Below are positions 8,737 through 16,668 of a stretch of 64,000 nt of DNA, piece after piece. The stretch covers positions 248,001 through 312,000 of the forward strand of contig NZ_JAKCFI010000002.1 of the NCBI RefSeq assembly GCF_021412625.1. The letters are read 5' to 3'. A model generated the notes under the pieces. That model made no database searches, was not told the DNA's origin, and worked only from the letters and a program-made list of their open reading frames with translations. The position numbers and the translations under genes were made by a program. Each line of letters starts with the position of its first letter. The first letter of the stretch is position 1. This DNA comes from Myxococcus stipitatus (GTDB taxonomy: Bacteria; Myxococcota; Myxococcia; Myxococcales; Myxococcaceae).

Positions 8737-10246
8737 GGGCCCGCTCCGCTCCCAGCATGCGTCGTCCCAGCTCCCGCTCGTCGTAGTCCGGCCGCGTGAA
8801 TTCGCCCGTCACGCGGCCCTCGAAGAGGACGTAGACGCGGTCGGCCAGCGCCAGCACCTCCTCCAGGTCGAGCGACACCAGCACCACCGCCGCGCCTTGT
8901 CGCCGCGCCTCGCGCAGGCGCGCGTGCACCTGCGCCACCGCGCCGATGTCCAACCCGCGCGTGGGCTGCACCACCACCAGCAGCCGGGGCTTCGCGTCCA
9001 GCTCGCGCGCCACGACCACCTTCTGCTGGTTGCCGCCGGACATGGCCTGCAGCGGCAGGGTGGGCTCCGGCGGGCGCACGTCGTACGCGGCCAGCAGCTC
9101 CCGGGTGCGCTCGCGGCGTCCGGCGAAGTCGATCCACGGCCCGCGCGCGAACGGGGGCTTCGTGTGCCGGCCCAGCGCCACGTTCTCCTCCACGCTCATC
9201 GCCTTCACCACCGCGCGGCGCAGCCGGTCCTCGGGCACGTGGCCCACGCCGCGCTCGCGCGCTTTCGCGGGGGTGAGGCCTGCGAGCGGTCCGCCCAGCA
9301 GCGTGCCCTGGCCCGACGTCAGGCGCCGCAGGCCGGTGAGCACCTCGGCCAGCTCGCGCTGCCCGTTGCCGTCCACGCCCGCGATGCCGACGATCTCCCC
9401 CGCGCGCACCGTGAGGTCCACGCCGCGCAGCGCCGGACAGTGGTTGTCGCCCAGGGCATGCAGCCCCTTGGCCTCGACGAGCACCTCGCCCGGCGCCTGT
9501 TCGGCGGGGGCGGGCTCGTCGGTGACGGCGCGCGGGGCGTCGCCCACCATGAGGGCGGCGAGCCGGTCCGCCGTCGTCTCGGAGGCGCGCACCTCCGCCA
9601 CCAGCCGCCCCCGGCGCATGACGGCCACGCGGTCCGCCACGCCGAGCACCTCCTTCAGCTTGTGGCTGATGAGGACGACGGTGCGCCCGGCGCGGACCAG
9701 GTCCTTCATCACGCGCCCGAGCTCGTCCGCCTCCTGGGGGGTGAGCACCGCGGTGGGCTCGTCGAGGATGAGCACGCGGGCGCCCCGGTGGAGCGCCTTG
9801 ACGATCTCGACCTTCTGCTGAGAACCCACGGTGAGGGTGTCCACGCGGGCCCGGGGGTCGAGCGTGAAGCCGAAGCGGGCGCATGTGTCGGCCACCTCGC
9901 GCACCGCGCGCTCCAGGTCCAGCCTTCCCCAGTGCGTGGGCTCGCGGCCGAGCACCACGTTCTCCGCCACCGTCAGCGTGGGCACGAGCATGAAGTGCTG
10001 GTGCACCATGCCGATGCCCCGGGCGATGGCGTCGCGCGGGCTCTTGAAGCGCTCGGGCCTGCCCTCGACGGACACCTCGCCCGAGTCCGGGTGGTACAGC
10101 CCGTAGAGCACGTTCATGAGGCTGGACTTGCCCGCGCCGTTCTCGCCCACCACCGCGAGCAGCTCGCCCGCGTGGATGTCGAGGGACACGTCGTCCAGCG
10201 CCGTGACGGCGCCGAAGGCCTTCTGGATCCGCTTGAGGGTAATCAG
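8729..10246 (-). CDS. Nucleoside ABC transporter ATP-binding protein, two tandem ATPase domains (NupO/YufO type)
   Basis: About 505 residues forming two ABC ATPase domains in one chain, as in sugar and nucleoside importers. The first domain has Walker A GENGAGKSS and Walker B LILDEPTAVL; the second has the degenerate P-loop GVDGNGQREL, the signature MSGGNQQK and a Walker B ending LLVVVQPTRGLD, in which the usual catalytic Glu is Gln, as commonly seen in the weak site of such proteins. No ATG or GTG lies near the first conserved residues (ITLKRIQKAFG). The best start is an unusual CTG at 10246 that overlaps the TGA of the binding-protein gene (CTGA); ATT one codon on is the alternative. Confidence 0.9.
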   Translation of the reverse strand: MITLKRIQKAFGAVTALDDVSLDIHAGELLAVVGENGAGKSSLMNVLYGLYHPDSGEVSVEGRPERFKSPRDAIARGIGMVHQHFMLVPTLTVAENVVLGREPTHWGRLDLERAVREVADTCARFGFTLDPRARVDTLTVGSQQKVEIVKALHRGARVLILDEPTAVLTPQEADELGRVMKDLVRAGRTVVLISHKLKEVLGVADRVAVMRRGRLVAEVRASETTADRLAALMVGDAPRAVTDEPAPAEQAPGEVLVEAKGLHALGDNHCPALRGVDLTVRAGEIVGIAGVDGNGQRELAEVLTGLRRLTSGQGTLLGGPLAGLTPAKARERGVGHVPEDRLRRAVVKAMSVEENVALGRHTKPPFARGPWIDFAGRRERTRELLAAYDVRPPEPTLPLQAMSGGNQQKVVVARELDAKPRLLVVVQPTRGLDIGAVAQVHARLREARRQGAAVVLVSLDLEEVLALADRVYVLFEGRVTGEFTRPDYDERELGRRMLGAERAHG

Positions 10247-11433
10247 GGCGAGGCGGCCTGGAAGGAGGCGAGGTCCGCCGGGAGGGAGGGCACCTTGATG
10301 TCGCCGGCGACGACGCGCTGGCGCAGCGCCTCCACCTTCTGGAGCGCCTCCGCCTTGCCCGGGAAGTCCACCCGCACCTCGGCCATGCCCACGCCGTGGT
10401 CCTTGAGTCCCAGCACCAGCTCGTCCGCGGTGAACTTGCCGTCCACCAGGTCCCGGGCTGCCTGGTACACGGCCAGGTCGCTGTGCTTGAGCATCGACGT
10501 GAGGATGGCGTCCGGCGCCACGTGCGACTGGTCCGAATCCACGCCGATGGCGTAGACGTTCTTGCCCGCCGCGCGCGCCTCCTTCACGGCCTGGATGACG
10601 CCGATGCCGTCCGCGCCGGCCGCGTGGAAGATGACGTCCGCGCCCTTGGCGATGAGGTCCTGGGCCACCTGCTTGCCCGCGGCCATGTCGTTGAAGCTGC
10701 CGGTGTAGACGGACATGAGCGTCTGGGCGGCCTCCGGCTTCGTCGTCTTCACGCCCGCGCGGTAGCCCACCTCGAAGCGCTGGATGAGGGGCACCTCGAT
10801 GCCGCCCACGAAGCCCACCTTGCCCGTCTTCGTCACCAGGCCCGCCAGCGCGCCCACGAGGAAGCTGCCCTCGTGCTCCTTGAAGAGGACGGTGCGCACG
10901 TTGGGCAGCTTCAGCGCCTTGCCCTGGGCGTCCAGCACCTGGCTGTCGATGAGCAGGAAGCGCGCCTGGGGGTTCTCCTGGGCGGCCGTCCGCACGGCGT
11001 TGGCCAGCATGTAGCCGTTGCCGATGGTGAGCTGGGCGCCCCGGTCCACGAGCAGCTGGAGGTTGGGGATGTAGTCCTCCTGGGCCTTGCTCTGGAGGAC
11101 GACGGGCTGGACGGGGAGGGTCTGGAGGGTGGTGGCGATGTCCGCCAGGTGACCGGGCAGGGACTTGCGCACCTCGTCCGGGGCGGCGTCCACGTACTTG
11201 CCCCCCTCGTAGCGCTTGCCGGCGGCCCACAGCTCCAGGCCCCGGATGGCGGCGTCGTTGAACGAGTGGTCTCCGCGGCCTCCCACGTCGATGACGAGCC
11301 CCACGGGGACGGCCTTCTTCGCGGGCTGCTGGGGGGTGGCGGCCGGGGCGCCGGGGGCGGGCGTCTCTTCCTTCTGCTTGCTACAGGCGCAGAGGAGCGC
11401 GGTGAGGGCAAGGACCTGGAGGCGGAGCGTCAT
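10243..11433 (-). CDS. BMP-family nucleoside-binding lipoprotein
   Basis: A 396-residue lipoprotein: a short hydrophobic signal ends in the lipobox LCAC, followed by a Pro/Ala linker and a periplasmic-binding fold of the basic membrane protein (BmpA/PnrA) family, with the typical opening VGLVIDVGGRGDHSFND and the later GADVIFHAAGADGIGV. Members bind purine or pyrimidine nucleosides and deliver them to the ABC importer encoded downstream. It is the first gene of the operon, divergent from pyrimidine-nucleoside phosphorylase across only 75 bases. At about 396 residues it is slightly longer than usual because of the linker. Confidence 0.92.
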   Translation of the reverse strand: MTLRLQVLALTALLCACSKQKEETPAPGAPAATPQQPAKKAVPVGLVIDVGGRGDHSFNDAAIRGLELWAAGKRYEGGKYVDAAPDEVRKSLPGHLADIATTLQTLPVQPVVLQSKAQEDYIPNLQLLVDRGAQLTIGNGYMLANAVRTAAQENPQARFLLIDSQVLDAQGKALKLPNVRTVLFKEHEGSFLVGALAGLVTKTGKVGFVGGIEVPLIQRFEVGYRAGVKTTKPEAAQTLMSVYTGSFNDMAAGKQVAQDLIAKGADVIFHAAGADGIGVIQAVKEARAAGKNVYAIGVDSDQSHVAPDAILTSMLKHSDLAVYQAARDLVDGKFTADELVLGLKDHGVGMAEVRVDFPGKAEALQKVEALRQRVVAGDIKVPSLPADLASFQAASP

Positions 11434-11508
11434 GTCCGGCCTATCTAGCAGATGCGGCGGCCTTTCGCGGAAGTGCATGGGGGGCCGGGTTCCTGGTATG
11501 GCAGATCC

Positions 11509-12813
11509 GTGCAACCCTACGAGCTCATCAAGACCAAGCGGGATGGCGGCCGGCTGGACCCGGCGGACATCCTCGCGTTCATCCAGGCGTATACGGCGGG
11601 AACGGTGGCCGACTACCAGATGTCGGCCATGTGCATGGCCATCTTCTTCCGGGGGCTGGACTCCCGGGAGCTGGGGGCCTGGGCGAAGGCCATGCTGGAG
11701 TCGGGGGAGGTGCTGGACCTGTCCGACACCCCGGGTGTGAAGGTGGACAAGCACTCGACCGGAGGGGTGGGGGACAAGGTGTCGCTCAGCCTGGCGCCGC
11801 TGGCCGCCGCGTGCGGGGTGCCGGTGCCGATGATCTCCGGCCGGGGCCTGGGCCACACGGGCGGGACGCTGGACAAGCTGGAGTCGATTCCGGGCTTCAA
11901 CGTCAACCTGTCGACGACCGAGTACCGCCAGCTGGTGCGCGAGGTGGGCTGCTGTCTCATCGGCCAGACGGCCCAGGTGGCCCCCGCGGACAAGAAGCTC
12001 TACGCGCTGCGTGACGTGACGGCGACGGTGGACTGCATCCCGCTCATCGCCTCGTCCATCATGAGCAAGAAGCTGGCGGAGGGCATCGACGCGCTGGTGT
12101 TGGACGTGAAGGTGGGCAGCGGCGCCTTCATGAAGCGCGACGAGGATGCCCGCACCCTGGCGAGGACGATGATCGGCCTGGGCGCGGAGATGGGGCGCAA
12201 GGTGGTGGCCCTGTTGACGGACATGGACCAGCCGCTCGGCCGCAAGGTGGGCAACGCGCTGGAGGTGATGGAGGCGGTGGACATGCTCCGGGGCGAGGCT
12301 CCGGAGGACTACACCGAGATCACCTACGCCCTGACGGCGGAGATGCTGGTGCTGGGCAAGAAGGCGGCCACGGTGGACGAGGCGCGCGAGAAGCTGCGCC
12401 GCGTGGTGGAGGACGGCAGCGCCATCCGCAAGCTGAAGGAGATCGTCCAGGTGCAGGGCGGCGACCCGCGCTCCATCGACGACTACTCGCTCCTGCCCCA
12501 GGCGCGCGCCACGGTGGACGTGGTGGCTCCTCGGGGGGGCTACGTGACGGGCATCGACACAGAGGGAGTCGGCCTGGCGGGCGTGGCGCTCGGCGCCGGG
12601 CGCCAGCGGGTGGACAGCAAGATCGACCCGGCCGTGGGCTTCACCCTCTTGAAGAAGACGGGCGAGGCCGTGAAGGAGGGCGAGCCCGTGGTGCGCATCC
12701 ACTTCAACGACGAGGGACCGGTGGATGACGTGAAGGCGCGTCTGCTGGCCGCGTACAAGTTCGGCGACGCGGCCCCCGCGCCCCGTCCGCTGGTGCGCGA
12801 GCGGGTGGAGTAG
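11509..12813 (+). CDS. pdp: Pyrimidine-nucleoside (thymidine) phosphorylase
   Basis: A 434-residue enzyme that splits thymidine, uridine or deoxyuridine with phosphate to give the base and (deoxy)ribose-1-phosphate. The family signature SGRGLGHTGGTLDKLE is at residues 110-125, the phosphate loop KHSTGGVGDK at 81-90, and SSIMSKKLAEG lies further on. Length and the short 80-90 loop resemble the Bacillus Pdp type more than E. coli DeoA. The GTG at 11509 is chosen because the residues after it match the family N-terminus (ELIKTKRDGG). It is divergent from the nucleoside importer, so imported pyrimidine nucleosides are likely its substrate. The last codons are part of a 72-bp tandem duplication. 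Confidence 0.95.
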   Translation: MQPYELIKTKRDGGRLDPADILAFIQAYTAGTVADYQMSAMCMAIFFRGLDSRELGAWAKAMLESGEVLDLSDTPGVKVDKHSTGGVGDKVSLSLAPLAAACGVPVPMISGRGLGHTGGTLDKLESIPGFNVNLSTTEYRQLVREVGCCLIGQTAQVAPADKKLYALRDVTATVDCIPLIASSIMSKKLAEGIDALVLDVKVGSGAFMKRDEDARTLARTMIGLGAEMGRKVVALLTDMDQPLGRKVGNALEVMEAVDMLRGEAPEDYTEITYALTAEMLVLGKKAATVDEAREKLRRVVEDGSAIRKLKEIVQVQGGDPRSIDDYSLLPQARATVDVVAPRGGYVTGIDTEGVGLAGVALGAGRQRVDSKIDPAVGFTLLKKTGEAVKEGEPVVRIHFNDEGPVDDVKARLLAAYKFGDAAPAPRPLVRERVE

Positions 12814-12924
12814 GGCGGCATCCCGCTCCTCGGAGGTGACGTGGTCTCCTCGCCCCGTTCGCTGGTGCGCGAGTGGGAGGAGCAGGGCGGCATCCCGCTC
12901 CTCCGCGGTGGAGGTCTCCTCCGC
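12781..12924 (+). repeat. 72-bp imperfect tandem duplication covering the 3' end of pdp
   Basis: Bases 12781-12852 (the last eleven codons of the phosphorylase, its TAG and flanking DNA) are repeated with changes at 12853-12924. The phrase CGCTGGTGCGCGAG and the phrase GGGCGGCATCCCGCTCCT occur in both units. The TAG of the first unit is CAG in the second. Confidence 0.7.
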
Positions 12925-13190
12925 CGCGTGCTCGGGTGGGGGCGGCGCCGGAGCGAGGGCGCGCGGCCCCTCCGGCGCAACCTGGGCTGTGGTGTGGGCC
13001 CGGCTCGTCGGGCTCGCCGAGGACCGGGCTCCCGATAGGTCCTCGATAAGTGGGGGCCCTGGACTCGTGAGTCCCGAGCCCGGCCCACGCCTCGCTCTGG
13101 TGGGAGGAGCGTGGCGTGGCGGGTGGGCCATCCCCCTCGCGGAGACGTCGTGGTCAGCGGGTCGTCGCGACGTGGAGGGCCACTCGGACC
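12814..13190. other. 377-bp gap between pdp and the SDR gene
   Basis: Contains the second half of the 72-bp duplication and a hairpin at 13018-13045. No frame has convincing coding bias or a recognisable protein, so the region looks non-coding. Confidence 0.5.
13018..13045 (+). terminator. Hairpin downstream of pdp
   Basis: CGAGGACC and GGTCCTCG form an eight-pair perfect stem around a twelve-base loop, about 200 bases after the phosphorylase stop. It lacks a T-run; terminator function is a guess. Confidence 0.3.
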
Positions 13191-13940
13191 TCAGGCGCCC
13201 TGGCCGCCATCCACGGTGAGCACGGTGCCCGTGACGTACGACGCCTCGGGGCTGGCGAGGAACACGACGCTCGCGGCGACCTCTTCCGGGCGTCCGAAGC
13301 GTCCCACGGGGATGGTGGCGTTGATGGCGGGCTTGAGCGGCTCCAGCCCGGCGGACATGTCCGTGTCCGTGAACCCGGGCTGCACCACGTTGACGGTGAT
13401 GCCCTTCGGCCCGAGGTCGCGCGCGGCGCCCTTGCTGAACCCGACGACGGCGGCCTTCGTCGCCGTGTAGTCCGCCATCCCGGGCATGCCCACGCGGTCG
13501 GTGACGCTGGAGCCCACGGTGATGATGCGCCCCCCGCTCCCCATCACCTTCACCGCCTCGCGGATGGCGGTGATGACGCCCGTGACGTTGACGTCGCTCT
13601 GTCGAACGAAGGCCGTCGCGTCGCTCCCGACGCCGTCCACCGCGCCAGCGACCGCCACGCCCGCGTTGTTGACCAGGATGTCCAACCGGCCGAAGTGCCC
13701 CGCCACCGCCTGGACCAGCCTCGTCACCTCCACCGCCACACCCTGGTCCGCCTGGAAGGCCGCCGCCCGAACGCCTTTCGCCTCCAGCTCCTTCACCAAC
13801 GCCCGAGCCTTCTCCGCGGAGGCCACGTAGCTGATGGCCACGTCCGCGCCTTCCGCCGCGAGCGCCCGCGCCGTCGCCGCGCCGATGCCCCGCGCACCAC
13901 CCGTCACCAGCGCCACCTTGCCTGCCAGCTTCTTCGCCAT
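13191..13940 (-). CDS. SDR-family NAD(P)-dependent oxidoreductase
   Basis: A 249-residue short-chain dehydrogenase. The cofactor motif TGGARGIG is at about residues 13-20, the NNAG motif near 90, the catalytic serine in VGSS, and Tyr-x-x-x-Lys in YTATK; the C-terminus VTGTVLTVDGGQGA is typical of the classical family. The start ATG at 13940 follows a purine-rich site (GAGGGA). It is divergent from a TetR regulator, and one of three repeated operator-like sites sits 22 bases upstream of the start codon, so this gene is the probable target of that regulator. The substrate cannot be told from sequence. Confidence 0.93.
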   Translation of the reverse strand: MAKKLAGKVALVTGGARGIGAATARALAAEGADVAISYVASAEKARALVKELEAKGVRAAAFQADQGVAVEVTRLVQAVAGHFGRLDILVNNAGVAVAGAVDGVGSDATAFVRQSDVNVTGVITAIREAVKVMGSGGRIITVGSSVTDRVGMPGMADYTATKAAVVGFSKGAARDLGPKGITVNVVQPGFTDTDMSAGLEPLKPAINATIPVGRFGRPEEVAASVVFLASPEASYVTGTVLTVDGGQGA

Positions 13941-13961
13941 GTCCGTTCCCTCGTTGATGTG

Positions 13962-13973
13962 TATCGATTGGTA
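13962..13973. promoter_or_regulatory. Candidate TetR operator, site 1
   Basis: TATCGATTGGTA matches 10 of 12 positions of the ideal palindrome TACCGATCGGTA inferred from the three sites in this divergent gap; nearest to the SDR start. Confidence 0.6.
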
Positions 13974-14038
13974 CATAATTGAGCGCGGACGCACCCCTCC
14001 CACCGCGATTCGTCGCGAGAGGGCGGCCACGAATTGTG

Positions 14039-14050
14039 TACCGACGGGTA
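14039..14050. promoter_or_regulatory. Candidate TetR operator, site 2
   Basis: TACCGACGGGTA, 10 of 12 positions of the same palindrome, in the middle of the gap. Confidence 0.6.
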
Positions 14051-14090
14051 CGGATTTACGACCGTGGCCGTCCTGAAGCAAGGCAATTAG

Positions 14091-14102
14091 TATCGAACGG
14101 TA
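14091..14102. promoter_or_regulatory. Candidate TetR operator, site 3
   Basis: TATCGAACGGTA, 10 of 12 positions; its last base is the A of the regulator's own ATG, which suggests autorepression. Confidence 0.6.
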
Positions 14103-14710
14103 TGAAACCCAGGACGCAAGCAGCCCCGGTGGGGCGCCCCCGAGCCTTCGACGTGGACGAGGCGTTGGATCGCGCGCTGCGCCTGTTCTGGCGTCAGGGC
14201 TACGAAGGCACGTCGTTGTCGGACCTGACGGACGAGCTGGGCATCAACCGGCCGAGCCTCTACGCGGCCTTCGGCAACAAGGAGGAATTGTTCCGCAAGG
14301 CGTTGGAGCGCTATGTGGAGCACCACCTCATCCTCTACCGGGAGGCGTTCGCGAAGCCCACGGCGCGCGAGGCCATGGAGCACCTGTTGCTCGGGCTCGC
14401 GGACGCGCAGACGCTGCCGCGCGGGCCCAGGGGCTGCATCACCGTCCAGGGGGCGTTGGTGAGTGGAGAGGCCGCCGCGCCCATCCAGAAGGAGCTGGCC
14501 GCGCGCCGGCTGGCGGGCGAGAAGGCCATCCGCGAGCGGTTGGAGCAGGGCCAACGTGACGGTGACGTCCCGCCGCATGTCGACTGCGCGGACCTGGCCC
14601 GCTACCTCAACACCGTCACCCAGGGCATGGCCGTCCAGGCCGCCACCGGGACGAGCCGCGAGGACCTGCGGCGCGTGGCCCGCATGTCCCTGGCGGCATG
14701 GCCGACGTAG
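14102..14710 (+). CDS. TetR/AcrR-family transcriptional regulator
   Basis: A 202-residue repressor. After a basic leader (GRPRAFD), a helix-turn-helix spans about residues 20-60 (GYEGTSLSDLTDELGINRPS, then LYAAFGNKEELF), the standard TetR pattern; the rest is an all-helical ligand/dimer domain. It is transcribed away from the SDR gene, and three copies of a TACCGATCGGTA-like palindrome lie between them, one touching this start codon. Regulators of this type next to an oxidoreductase usually respond to a small hydrophobic or electrophilic compound that the enzyme then reduces; that is inference here. Confidence 0.93.
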   Translation: MKPRTQAAPVGRPRAFDVDEALDRALRLFWRQGYEGTSLSDLTDELGINRPSLYAAFGNKEELFRKALERYVEHHLILYREAFAKPTAREAMEHLLLGLADAQTLPRGPRGCITVQGALVSGEAAAPIQKELAARRLAGEKAIRERLEQGQRDGDVPPHVDCADLARYLNTVTQGMAVQAATGTSREDLRRVARMSLAAWPT

Positions 14711-14964
14711 CGCGCTCGCGGCGTCCGCTCCGCTTTCGTTCAGGGCCTCCGCGCGCCGGGCCTCGAGCCCGCGCTGGAGCGCATGCATCCTGCAGACGCA
14801 GAGCCCACCTCCGGACGGGAGGCTCCGACCCGGACGCGGCACGTTGTCTCCCCCACGCGGTCGACGCGGCCCGGCATCCCCTTGGGTCGGCGAGAGGGGT
14901 CTGCTCCGCGCTTCCCGCCGGGCCCGGAACACGGCAATGTGCCGCCGCGCACTGGCGAGCACGC

Positions 14965-15375
14965 ATGAACACAGGCGAAGCGCTGTACCTGCATCCGGGT
15001 GTGAAGGTCCGGCCTTGTGAGTGGGGCTATGGCGTCTTCACCGACGCGTTCATCAAGGCCGGCGACCTCATCGAGGAGTGTCGCTACCTCAAGGTGCTCC
15101 AGAAGCACACGCGGCATCCCCCGCTCGACGACTACGTCTTCCAGATTCGCTGGAGCGAGCGCGAACAGCAGCCCGCGGGGGACTGGGTCGCGCTCGTGCT
15201 GGGCTACGGCATGCTCTACAACCACGCCAAGGAGCCCAACGCCGCGTACTACCGCGCGGTGGACCGCGACCTCTTCACCTTCTACGCCCTGCGCGACATC
15301 CACCCCGGCGAGCAGCTGTGCATCAGCTACGGCGACGAGTGGTGGGACTCCCGGGGACAGGGCGTGCCGACCTGA
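14965..15375 (+). CDS. SET-domain protein-lysine methyltransferase
   Basis: A 136-residue minimal SET domain with almost no flanking sequence. Visible landmarks are the opening WGYGVFTDAFIKAGDLIEE, the pseudoknot motif LYNHAKEPNA (matching the NHxxxPN pattern that binds S-adenosylmethionine) and the closing GEQLCISYGDEWW, which matches the ELxxDYG motif with its catalytic tyrosine. There is no pre-SET or zinc cluster. Bacterial members may methylate ribosomal, DNA-binding or host proteins; the target here is unknown. The gene stands alone between the TetR gene and a PilZ gene on the same strand. Confidence 0.88.
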   Translation: MNTGEALYLHPGVKVRPCEWGYGVFTDAFIKAGDLIEECRYLKVLQKHTRHPPLDDYVFQIRWSEREQQPAGDWVALVLGYGMLYNHAKEPNAAYYRAVDRDLFTFYALRDIHPGEQLCISYGDEWWDSRGQGVPT

Positions 15376-15853
15376 CCCGTGGCGGCGTCGCGGGAGGGGA
15401 CTCGCCCGGCCCCACCGCTCGGCCCCGTGGGCAGGGCCGTGCCCCGGGGGACCAGGGGTTCCGGTTCCTGCGGGCCTCCCGCCAGCGGCTCGGGGAGGCC
15501 GTGGCGCGCCCGCCTCGACGCGAGGCGCAACGACGACGCACCCTCGGTACAAGACATTCTTCTGGGGGAGGAGGGCCGCGGGTGAAATTCGGACCCTCTC
15601 TCCCGGGTGGGGGCGGGTATGATGCTCGCCTGATGGGGCTGCGAGCATACGAGAAGGGCACGGCGGGGGTTCGCCGGGGGGCCTGGGCGCGGGAGGCGAG
15701 GGCGGATGACCTCGCGGACGCGTCGGCGGAGCTGCGCATGCCTCTTGCCCCGGGCTCGACGCCGGTGTTCATGCACACCGTGCCAGGAGGGGCCGTCGTC
15801 TCCCGCCAGAAGCGGGGGGTGGCGGGGGCATGCGCGGCAGGAGTGTGACGGCG
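15376..15853. other. 478-bp gap before the PilZ gene
   Basis: No supported gene. Short open frames exist on both strands but none has consistent third-position GC or a recognisable domain. A TATGAT hexamer at 15619 resembles a -10 box but has no matching -35. Confidence 0.4.
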
Positions 15854-16219
15854 ATGGCCGAGAGGAACGATTCGATGAGTGACAAGGCCGAGGACCGGCG
15901 CGACTCCCCCCGGATTCCCATGCGCTTGAAGCTGCGACGGGCGGGGAGCTCGGCGGACTTCGAGGCGAAGGAGGGGGACCTGTCCCTGGGGGGCTGTGCC
16001 TGGCAAGGCGCTGGCCTGGAGGCGGGAGCCCAGGTGGAGGTCCGCTTCAACCTGCCCGCGCTGCCGGACGAGGTCGAGGCCCGGGGCGAGGTGCTCCACG
16101 TCACCGACGGCCCCCAGGGGCCCGCGGCGCACGTGCGCTTCGTGGACCTGCCGGTCGAGGCGGAGCTGGCCATCGCCCGCTACCTGGACGACGTGCGGCT
16201 CGCCGGTGGCAACCCCTGA
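15854..16219 (+). CDS. PilZ-domain protein
   Basis: A 121-residue PilZ protein, the usual cyclic-di-GMP receptor fold. The two binding elements are visible: the RxxxR-type leader in EDRRDSPRIP near residue 15 and DLSLGG near 44, matching DxSxxG. The remainder is the expected beta-barrel with alternating hydrophobic strands. Two starts are possible: ATG at 15854 with AGGAG ten bases upstream, or ATG at 15875 with GAGAGGA eight bases upstream, which gives MSDKAEDRRDSPR; both keep the whole domain. In myxobacteria such single-domain PilZ proteins often affect motility or surface polysaccharide. No partner is obvious here. Confidence 0.88.
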   Translation: MAERNDSMSDKAEDRRDSPRIPMRLKLRRAGSSADFEAKEGDLSLGGCAWQGAGLEAGAQVEVRFNLPALPDEVEARGEVLHVTDGPQGPAAHVRFVDLPVEAELAIARYLDDVRLAGGNP

Positions 16220-16249
16220 GCTCCACCCGTAGCGCGCGAGGACACCGCC

Positions 16250-16654
16250 ATGGCGGATGACATTCCCTGGGAGCGCCTGTTCGATGAGGCCACGCGCGTG
16301 CGCGAGCGCGCGCACGTGCCCTATTCCCGCTTCCCGGTGGGCGCCGCCATCCTCTACGCGGACGGCGCGGTGGTGGCGGGCTGCAACGTGGAGAACGCCA
16401 CCTACGGCCTCACCGTCTGCGCCGAGCGGAGCGCCTTCGCCGCGGGCGTGGCCCAGGGGCACTCCCGCCCCGTGGCGGTGGCCATCGTCGCGAACACGGA
16501 CGTGCCGTGCCCGCCGTGCGGCATGTGCCGGCAGGTGATGGCCGAATTCGCTGGCAATGCATTGCCGGTGCGCAGTCGCACCCCCAAGGGGGACGAGGCG
16601 CGCTACACCCTGGGCGAGCTGCTGCCGCACGCCTTCACCAAGGACTTCTTCTAG
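16250..16654 (+). CDS. cdd: Cytidine deaminase
   Basis: A 134-residue zinc enzyme converting cytidine and deoxycytidine to uridine and deoxyuridine. The zinc/catalytic motif CAE is at Cys57-Glu59, the second pair in PCxxC at Cys90 and Cys93, and the substrate loop NVENATYG at 47-54. The size fits the small tetrameric form. It is followed after 14 bases by an amidohydrolase gene. Together with the nucleoside importer and phosphorylase encoded 3.4 kb to the left it forms a pyrimidine salvage route: import, deamination, phosphorolysis. Confidence 0.96.
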   Translation: MADDIPWERLFDEATRVRERAHVPYSRFPVGAAILYADGAVVAGCNVENATYGLTVCAERSAFAAGVAQGHSRPVAVAIVANTDVPCPPCGMCRQVMAEFAGNALPVRSRTPKGDEARYTLGELLPHAFTKDFF

Positions 16655-16668
16655 GAAAGCCTGTACGC

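Noticed and set aside
8729..11230. Long minus-strand open frame fusing the ATPase with upstream sequence
   Set aside because: The upstream part overlaps the binding-protein gene in another frame and has repetitive Gly/Arg/Ala composition typical of antisense or shifted frames in GC-rich DNA.
15633..15848. 72-codon open frame in the gap before the PilZ gene
   Set aside because: No ribosome site, no homologous pattern, mixed codon bias.
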